This document shows, in pieces, positions 59,441 through 64,000 of a DNA stretch of 64,000 nt (the first letter of the stretch is position 1; every line of letters starts with the position of its first letter). Below the pieces are notes generated by a model, which made no database searches, had not been told where the DNA came from, and saw only the letters and a list, made by a program, of their open reading frames with translations. This stretch comes from 3-1-20CM-4-69-9 sp963833655 (GTDB lineage: Bacteria; Actinomycetota; Thermoleophilia; Gaiellales; Gaiellaceae). The stretch is from positions 558,001 to 622,000 of the forward strand of contig CAWHYL010000007.1 of assembly GCA_963833655.1 (NCBI GenBank). The letters run 5' to 3'. The position numbers were made by a program, and so were the translations under genes.

Positions 59441-61693
59441 TCAGCTCCCGGATGTCGATGACGCCACCAGCCGGCGCAGGAAGGTCAGCGCGCCGCCCTT
59501 GTCGAGCAGCTCGTTGAGGTTCCCGCACTTCGGGCTCTGGACGCACGACGGGCAGCCGTCGCTGCACGGGCAGCCCTCGAGCATCCGGGCGGTGTCGGCG
59601 ACCCAGCCTTCGAACGCGTTGAAGCCGCGTTCGGTGATTCCGACGCCGCCGGCATGTCCGTCGTAGATGAAGACCGTCGGCCGGTTCGTCTGAAAGTGGA
59701 TGTTCGTCGAGAGCCCGCCGATGTCCCAGCGGTCGCACATCGCCCACAGCGGGAGGAGCGCGATCATCGAGTGCTCGGCCGCATGCAGCGTCCCGAGCAA
59801 CGTCGGCATCTTCTCCAGGCCTCTCAGCTGCTCCGGCTCCGGCAGGTACCAGATCGCCTCGGTCTCGAAGCTCGTCTCCGGCAGGTCGAGGTCGACGGTC
59901 TCGAGCGTCGACTGGTCGCGGATCGACTTCTTCTGGTACGCGACGACTTGTTCCGTCACGGAGATGCGGCCGAAAGAGAGCTCGAGGCCGCAGCGGCGTT
60001 GCGTCCGCAGCGTCTCCTCGACGGCGGTGTTCGTCTCCTTCTTCGCCTGCGTGTAGTAGTCGCCCCTGTACGGCGTCACGACCGTCGTGCGCGCCTGCAG
60101 GTCGAGCTCTCGGACGAGATAGCTCTCGCCAAGATGGAGGTAGACGGCGCCTTCATGGACGGTCGAGTACGCGCGCTCGCGCTCGACCAGGCCGAGGACG
60201 GTGCCGCTCTGCCCCTCGACGACGGCGAACGTGTCCGGGGTCGCCGATCGCAGGCCGAACCGCCCTGCCGGATAGTCGCGCCCGGCCCACACGTAACCGC
60301 TCTTCGTCTGCTTCAGCTCGCGCAGCTGCGGTGCGCGCTCGAGCGCCGCGTCGCCGAGCGTCGCGCGGTCGGCGTCGTCGACGGGTGCCTCGAACGCCGC
60401 CGCACGAACGTGGCCGTCGAGGACGCGCGGGTTCGCGTGGTCGAGAATCGCCGCCTCGACGCGCCGGTCGAGGAGCGTCTCCGGCTCGCGCATGAAGTAC
60501 TGGTCGAGCGCGTCTTCGCTCGCGATCAACACCGCGAGGCCCTGCCCGCGGCGCCCTGCGCGCCCCCATTGCTGCCTGAGCGACGCAACCGTGCCGGGGA
60601 ACCCGACCGAGATGGCGCAGTCGAGCAGGCCGATGTCGATGCCCAGCTCCAGCGCGTCGGTGGCCGACACGCCGAGCAGCTCGCCCTCCACGAGCCGGCG
60701 CTCGATGTCCCGCCGCTGCGCGGGCGTGTAGCCGGCGCGGTACGGAGCCAGCCGCTTTCCCGTCTCCGTGTCGACGCGATCGACCGTGAACTTGTGGATC
60801 AGCTCGGCGGCCTTGCGCGACTTCGCGAAGCAGATCGTCCGCAGCCCACGGGTGACGAGCTCCGCCATCAACCGCGACGCTTCTCCGAGCGGGCTCGCGC
60901 GGATGCCGAGCTCCGCGTCGAGCAGCTCCGGGTTCCAGAGGGCAATCGTGCGCTCCGCGCGCGGCGCCGCGTCACCGTCGACGACGGCCGCAGCGACGCC
61001 GCCGAGCGCCGTGGCCAGCTCCCCCGGGTTCGCGATCGTCGCCGAGGCGAACAGGAACTGCGGATCGGCGCCGTAGACGCGCGCGAGCCTTCGCAGTCGC
61101 CTCAGGACGTTCCCGACGTGTGAGCCGAAGACGCCGCGGTAGACGTGCGCCTCGTCGACGACGACGTAGCGCAGATTGTGCAGCACGTCGGCCCACCGGT
61201 CGTGGTGCGGGAGCACGCCGACGTGCAGCATGTCGGGGTTCGTGAGGATGACGTTTGCCCAGCGGCGGATCTGCCAGCGCCGCTCCCCCGGCGTGTCGCC
61301 GTCGTAGATCGCCGCCCGGACGTTCGGCGCGTGCAGCTCGGCGAGCGCGCGGGCCTGGTCCTGTGCGAGCGCTTTCGTCGGGTAGAGGTAGAGCGCACGC
61401 TCCTTCGGCTCGCGCGCGATCGCGTCGAGCACGGGGAGGTTGAACGCGAGTGACTTCCCGGACGCGGTCCCGGTCGCGAGGATCAGATGCTCGCCACGCG
61501 CCGCCACGTCCCAGGCTTGACGCTGGTGCCGGTACAGGCCGTCGAACGGCAGCGCTTCACGCAGCCGCGGGTGGAGCTCGCTCGGCAGCGCCGCCAGTCC
61601 CGCTTCGGCCGGTGGAACGGTCTCGACATACGCAAGCTCGTCGCCGGCAAGCAGGTCGTCCCAGGTGACGGCGCCGGCGCGCACGGCGGTCAT
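59441..61693 (-). CDS. mrfA: MrfA/Hrq1-type DEAD/DEAH-box DNA helicase with Cys-rich DUF1998 domain
   Basis: A 750-aa superfamily 2 helicase. Walker A is ATGTASGKSLAFNLPVL, DEAH-box VVVDEAHVY, SAT FLFASATI, and motif VI QQWGRAGRRGQG. The C-terminal DUF1998/MZB domain has four zinc cysteines in EGCPCSDGCPSCVQSPKCGN. Bacillus MrfA repairs mitomycin C lesions with an exonuclease (MrfB), which is not seen here. ATG 61693 (MTAVRAGAVTW) is preferred over GTG 61702, which lies close to the divergent TPP riboswitch. Confidence 0.92.
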   Translation of the reverse strand: MTAVRAGAVTWDDLLAGDELAYVETVPPAEAGLAALPSELHPRLREALPFDGLYRHQRQAWDVAARGEHLILATGTASGKSLAFNLPVLDAIAREPKERALYLYPTKALAQDQARALAELHAPNVRAAIYDGDTPGERRWQIRRWANVILTNPDMLHVGVLPHHDRWADVLHNLRYVVVDEAHVYRGVFGSHVGNVLRRLRRLARVYGADPQFLFASATIANPGELATALGGVAAAVVDGDAAPRAERTIALWNPELLDAELGIRASPLGEASRLMAELVTRGLRTICFAKSRKAAELIHKFTVDRVDTETGKRLAPYRAGYTPAQRRDIERRLVEGELLGVSATDALELGIDIGLLDCAISVGFPGTVASLRQQWGRAGRRGQGLAVLIASEDALDQYFMREPETLLDRRVEAAILDHANPRVLDGHVRAAAFEAPVDDADRATLGDAALERAPQLRELKQTKSGYVWAGRDYPAGRFGLRSATPDTFAVVEGQSGTVLGLVERERAYSTVHEGAVYLHLGESYLVRELDLQARTTVVTPYRGDYYTQAKKETNTAVEETLRTQRRCGLELSFGRISVTEQVVAYQKKSIRDQSTLETVDLDLPETSFETEAIWYLPEPEQLRGLEKMPTLLGTLHAAEHSMIALLPLWAMCDRWDIGGLSTNIHFQTNRPTVFIYDGHAGGVGITERGFNAFEGWVADTARMLEGCPCSDGCPSCVQSPKCGNLNELLDKGGALTFLRRLVASSTSGS

Positions 61694-61706
61694 ACGGCAC
61701 ACGGTA

Positions 61707-61785
61707 CCCTTGCGTGACCGGGGTGCCCGTACGGGCTGAGATCACACCCGTCGAACCTGATCCGGTTAGCACCGGCGAAGGGAGG
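61707..61785 (+). ncRNA. TPP riboswitch (THI element) controlling thiDME
   Basis: Conserved blocks are in order: CCCTT (P1 5' strand, 61707-61711), GGGGTGCCC, GGGCTGAGA, ACCCGTCGAACCTGATCCGG and TTAGCACCGGCGAAGGGAGG. P1 pairs CCCTT with AAGGG (61778-61782). The thiD ribosome site GGGAGG (61780-61785) overlaps the P1 3' strand, so thiamine pyrophosphate binding would hide it: translational control. No terminator hairpin follows. The start of thiD is only 4 nt further. Confidence 0.95.
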
Positions 61786-61788
61786 ACG

Positions 61789-62550
61789 TTGATACCGAGA
61801 TGTCTCACGATTGCCGGGTCCGACTCCGGCGGCGGAGCCGGAATCCAGGCCGACCTGAAGGCGTTCGCCGCAGCCGGCTGCTTCGGCATGAGCGTCATCG
61901 TGGCGCTGACGGCGCAGAACACCGTCGGCGTGACCGCGGTTCACGAAGCGCCGCCGGACTTCGTCCGCGCCCAGCTCGAGGCGGTCTTCCCGGACATCGG
62001 TGTCGACGCGGCGAAGACGGGGATGCTGTTCTCGCGTGAGGCGATTGCGACCGTCGCCGACTTTCTGGCCGATCATCCCGTTCCGCTGGTCGTCGACCCC
62101 GTGATGCTCGCGAGCTCCGGCGCGCGGCTGCTCCAGGACGACGCGGTCGCAACGCTGGTCGAGCGGCTGTTTCCGCTCGCGACGGTCGTCACACCCAACC
62201 TCAGCGAGGCGGAGGCGCTCTCGGGGAGGTCCGGCTCGCGGCGCGAGCTCGCGGAGCGGATCCACGAGCTGGGCGCGCCGGCGGTCATCGTCACGGGCGG
62301 TCACGGGCCCGAGCCCGTCGACCACCTCTTCGACGGGACCGATCACGTCGAGATCCCGGTCGAGCGTCACGACGTCGCGGCGACGCACGGCGCCGGGTGC
62401 ACGCACTCCGCGACGCTCGCGGCCGAGCTGGCGAAAGGGCAGTCGCTCCACGACGCCGCTCGCCGGGCGGCGGCGGTCGCGAGCCAGGCGGTTCGAAACG
62501 GGCTCGCCGAGCTCGGCGCCGGCGACGGGCCGGTGAACGTCGCTGCGTGA
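61789..62550 (+). CDS. thiD: Hydroxymethylpyrimidine/phosphomethylpyrimidine kinase ThiD
   Basis: A 253-aa ribokinase-fold enzyme that phosphorylates HMP and HMP-P. CLTIAGSDSGGGAGIQADLK, LTAQNTVGV, VVDPVMLASSGARLL and ATHGAGCTHSATLAAEL (catalytic GAGC) are characteristic. The TTG at 61789 follows the riboswitch's GGGAGG at very short spacing; the in-frame extension to 61714 is just riboswitch sequence read as protein. Its stop overlaps the thiM start (GTGA). Confidence 0.94.
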   Translation: MIPRCLTIAGSDSGGGAGIQADLKAFAAAGCFGMSVIVALTAQNTVGVTAVHEAPPDFVRAQLEAVFPDIGVDAAKTGMLFSREAIATVADFLADHPVPLVVDPVMLASSGARLLQDDAVATLVERLFPLATVVTPNLSEAEALSGRSGSRRELAERIHELGAPAVIVTGGHGPEPVDHLFDGTDHVEIPVERHDVAATHGAGCTHSATLAAELAKGQSLHDAARRAAAVASQAVRNGLAELGAGDGPVNVAA

Positions 62551-63341
62551 GCGTGTCGCCTGGCACGACGCTCCACACGCTGCGCGAGCGCAAGCCGCTC
62601 GTCCACCAGATCACGAACTACGTCGTCATGAACGAGACCGCGAACGCCACCCTCGCGCTCGGCGCGTTGCCGGTCATGGCACACGCGCGCGAAGAGGTCG
62701 AGGAGATGGTGTCGGTCGCAGGCGCGCTCGTCCTCAACATCGGGACGCTCTCCCCTCACTGGGTGGAGGCGATGATCGAGGCGGGGAGGTCCGCCAACGC
62801 CGCCGGCACACCGGTCGTGCTCGACCCTGTCGGCGCCGGCGCGACGCGTTACCGCACCGAGTCGGCGGAACGGATCCTCGGCGAGGTGGATGTGACGGTG
62901 CTGCGCGGAAACCCCGGCGAGGTCGCGACGCTCGTCGGCGTCGCCGCGGAGGTGCGCGGCGTCGAGTCGGTCGGGGCCGGCGACGCTCCCGCGGAGCTGG
63001 CGCGGCTCGCGGCGCACAAGCTCGACGTCGTCGCATCGGTGACCGGGGCCGTCGACCACGTCTCGGACGGCGAGCAGAGCCTCGCCGTCGCGAACGGCCA
63101 CGAGCTGCTCGCGTCCGTCACCGGCACCGGCTGCATGTCGAGCGCGATCACGGGCTGCTTCCTGGCTGCGAAGCCCGCCGCGCCGCTCGAGGCAGCGGCG
63201 GAGGCGCTCGCTGCGTTCGGCGTCGCGGCCGAGGACGCAGCACGTGACGCCAAGGGCCCCGGCACGTTCCACGCCAGCCTCTACGACGCGCTCGCAGCGC
63301 TCGATCCCGAGACGCTCGACGGGCGCGCGAAGATCTCGTGA
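62547..63341 (+). CDS. thiM: Hydroxyethylthiazole kinase ThiM
   Basis: A 264-aa ribokinase-like kinase salvaging thiazole alcohol. HQITNYVVMNETANATLALG at the N-terminus, VLDPVGAGATRYRTE, and the active-site VTGTGCMSSAITGCFL match the family. GTG 62547 overlaps thiD, and its own stop overlaps thiE. ThiM together with ThiD and ThiE makes a salvage route; thiC and thiG are not in the window. Confidence 0.94.
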   Translation: MSVSPGTTLHTLRERKPLVHQITNYVVMNETANATLALGALPVMAHAREEVEEMVSVAGALVLNIGTLSPHWVEAMIEAGRSANAAGTPVVLDPVGAGATRYRTESAERILGEVDVTVLRGNPGEVATLVGVAAEVRGVESVGAGDAPAELARLAAHKLDVVASVTGAVDHVSDGEQSLAVANGHELLASVTGTGCMSSAITGCFLAAKPAAPLEAAAEALAAFGVAAEDAARDAKGPGTFHASLYDALAALDPETLDGRAKIS

Positions 63342-63898
63342 AGCTCCACGTGCTCGTCGACGAGCTCGAGACAGCACGGCTCGCCGTCGAAGGCGGCGCG
63401 ACCGTCGTGCAGTGGCGGCTCAAGGACGTTCCGCGTGTCGACGTCGTCGAGCGCGGCCGCGCGACGCGTAGTCTGTGCGCCCGGCACGGCGTGCCCTTCG
63501 TCGTCAACGACGATGTCGAGGCGGCGCTCATGCTCGGCGCCGACGGCGTGCACCTCGGCCGCGGCGACGCGGGCGCCGAGGCGGCGAGAGAGCACGGTCT
63601 CATGCTCGGCCTGTCTGCGGCGTCGCTCGAGGAAGCGCGCGCCGCCGACGGCCAGGCGGACTACATCGGCGCCGGTCCGCTCTGGGAGACGCCCTCGAAA
63701 CCGGACGCGGATCCGCCGATCGGGCTCGCGGGCCTCCGCGAGATCTGCGCGGCCGTCTCGACGCCCGTCGTCGCGATCGGCGGCATCGACGCCGGCAACG
63801 CCGCGGACTGCATCGAGGCCGGTGCGGCGGGCGTCGCCGTCATCCGCGCGGCCCGCGACGCGGCCGCGCTCCGGCGCGCCCTCGATGCAGCTCTCTGA
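63338..63898 (+). CDS. thiE: Thiamine-phosphate synthase ThiE
   Basis: A 186-aa TIM-barrel enzyme that joins HMP-PP and thiazole phosphate. It has VVQWRLKDVPRVDVVERGR near the pyrophosphate site (family QxR/K pattern), VPFVVNDDVEAALMLGADGVHLG, and PVVAIGGIDAGNAADCIEAGAAGVAVI. Slightly shorter than E. coli ThiE (211 aa). GTG 63338 overlaps the thiM stop, and it overlaps the next gene by 14 nt. Confidence 0.93.
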   Translation: MKLHVLVDELETARLAVEGGATVVQWRLKDVPRVDVVERGRATRSLCARHGVPFVVNDDVEAALMLGADGVHLGRGDAGAEAAREHGLMLGLSAASLEEARAADGQADYIGAGPLWETPSKPDADPPIGLAGLREICAAVSTPVVAIGGIDAGNAADCIEAGAAGVAVIRAARDAAALRRALDAAL

Positions 63899-64000
63899 GC
63901 TCGGCGAGCTGGGGCTGCTCGCGGAGCTCGAGCGCCGCGGCCTGGCGGAGCGCATCGAGCACGACGCGGCGACGCTCGACGGCGGCGTCGTCGTCACGCA
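63885..64000 (+). CDS. thiL: Probable thiamine-monophosphate kinase ThiL, N-terminus only (cut by window end)
   Basis: The 38 visible residues start MQLSELGELGLLAELERRGL, with HDAATLDGGVVVT at the edge. ThiL proteins begin with a similar SELGE-helix followed by the GDDAAVL metal-binding motif and a strand leading to DxLVExVHF, so HDAATL could be the equivalent. ATG 63885 overlaps the end of thiE by 14 nt, the position where thiL makes sense. Too short to be certain. Confidence 0.55.
   Translation, partial: MQLSELGELGLLAELERRGLAERIEHDAATLDGGVVVT

Noticed and set aside
61714..61788. N-terminal extension of thiD up to 61714
   Set aside because: This stretch is the TPP riboswitch; conserved RNA blocks explain it, and ThiD homology starts at 61789.

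Overview
The window is about 70% GC, densely packed, and contains a complete bacterial chromosome-origin neighbourhood: parB-parA-rsmG-jag-yidC-yidD-rnpA-rpmH run leftward, and dnaA-dnaN-recF-dciA-gyrB-gyrA run rightward from a 277-bp gap at 28482-28758. High GC, frequent GTG starts, 4-bp start/stop overlaps and the gene content (DUF2203, DUF2079, an ECF42/DGPF module, tandem-GNAT protein) point to an actinobacterium. A deep-branching class such as Thermoleophilia is my best guess, but this is inference. I see no insertion sequence, prophage, CRISPR array or rRNA operon. No gap exceeds 300 bp; the largest are 28482-28758, 52883-53110 and 3689-3896.

Left arm. 1-6109 (minus): trehalose synthesis (treT and truncated otsA), an anti-sigma-type kinase with a SigB-like promoter, a DegP/HtrA protease and a two-component system. 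6181-14505: a membrane M28 peptidase-like protein coupled to a sortase, moeA, then glycosyltransferases and GT-C membrane proteins for cell-surface glycans. 14552-18554 (minus): a bifunctional penicillin-binding protein, MscS channel, metallo-beta-lactamase-fold hydrolase and DUF2203. 18544-22683 (plus): PIG-V-like mannosyltransferase, HAD hydrolase, CPBP protease, PKD-L,D-transpeptidase, PrcB-like lipoprotein, chorismate mutase. Then bifunctional nuclease, CBS protein and tRNA-Ile(GAT) lead into the parB-rpmH block.

Right arm. After gyrA come a MerR-type regulator, a galT-like/slipin/NfeD operon, a PGRP-type amidase and biotin ligase. 43899-52882 is one long coupled plus-strand operon: ECF sigma factor, fabZ-fabH-fabD-fabG-fabF, HAD hydrolase, tandem GNAT, zinc-ribbon arginase-like protein, accD, accA. 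It makes malonyl-CoA and elongates fatty acids, but contains no acpP, fabI, accB or accC. ligD follows after a structured 228-bp gap that carries DnaA-box-like motifs. 55447-59363 (minus) is an ECF42 sigma factor module with DGPF/YCII proteins, one reduced to 43 codons, plus NDH-2 and a GNAT. A perfect match to the remembered ECF42 promoter lies upstream. mrfA (minus) diverges from a TPP riboswitch controlling thiD-thiM-thiE-(thiL).

The most unusual signals are: repeated CTG initiation (recF, galT-like, fabG, ECF42 sigma), with two further genes lacking any usual start; the self-contained ECF42 module with a decaying DGPF paralogue; and origin-like motifs 24 kb from oriC.
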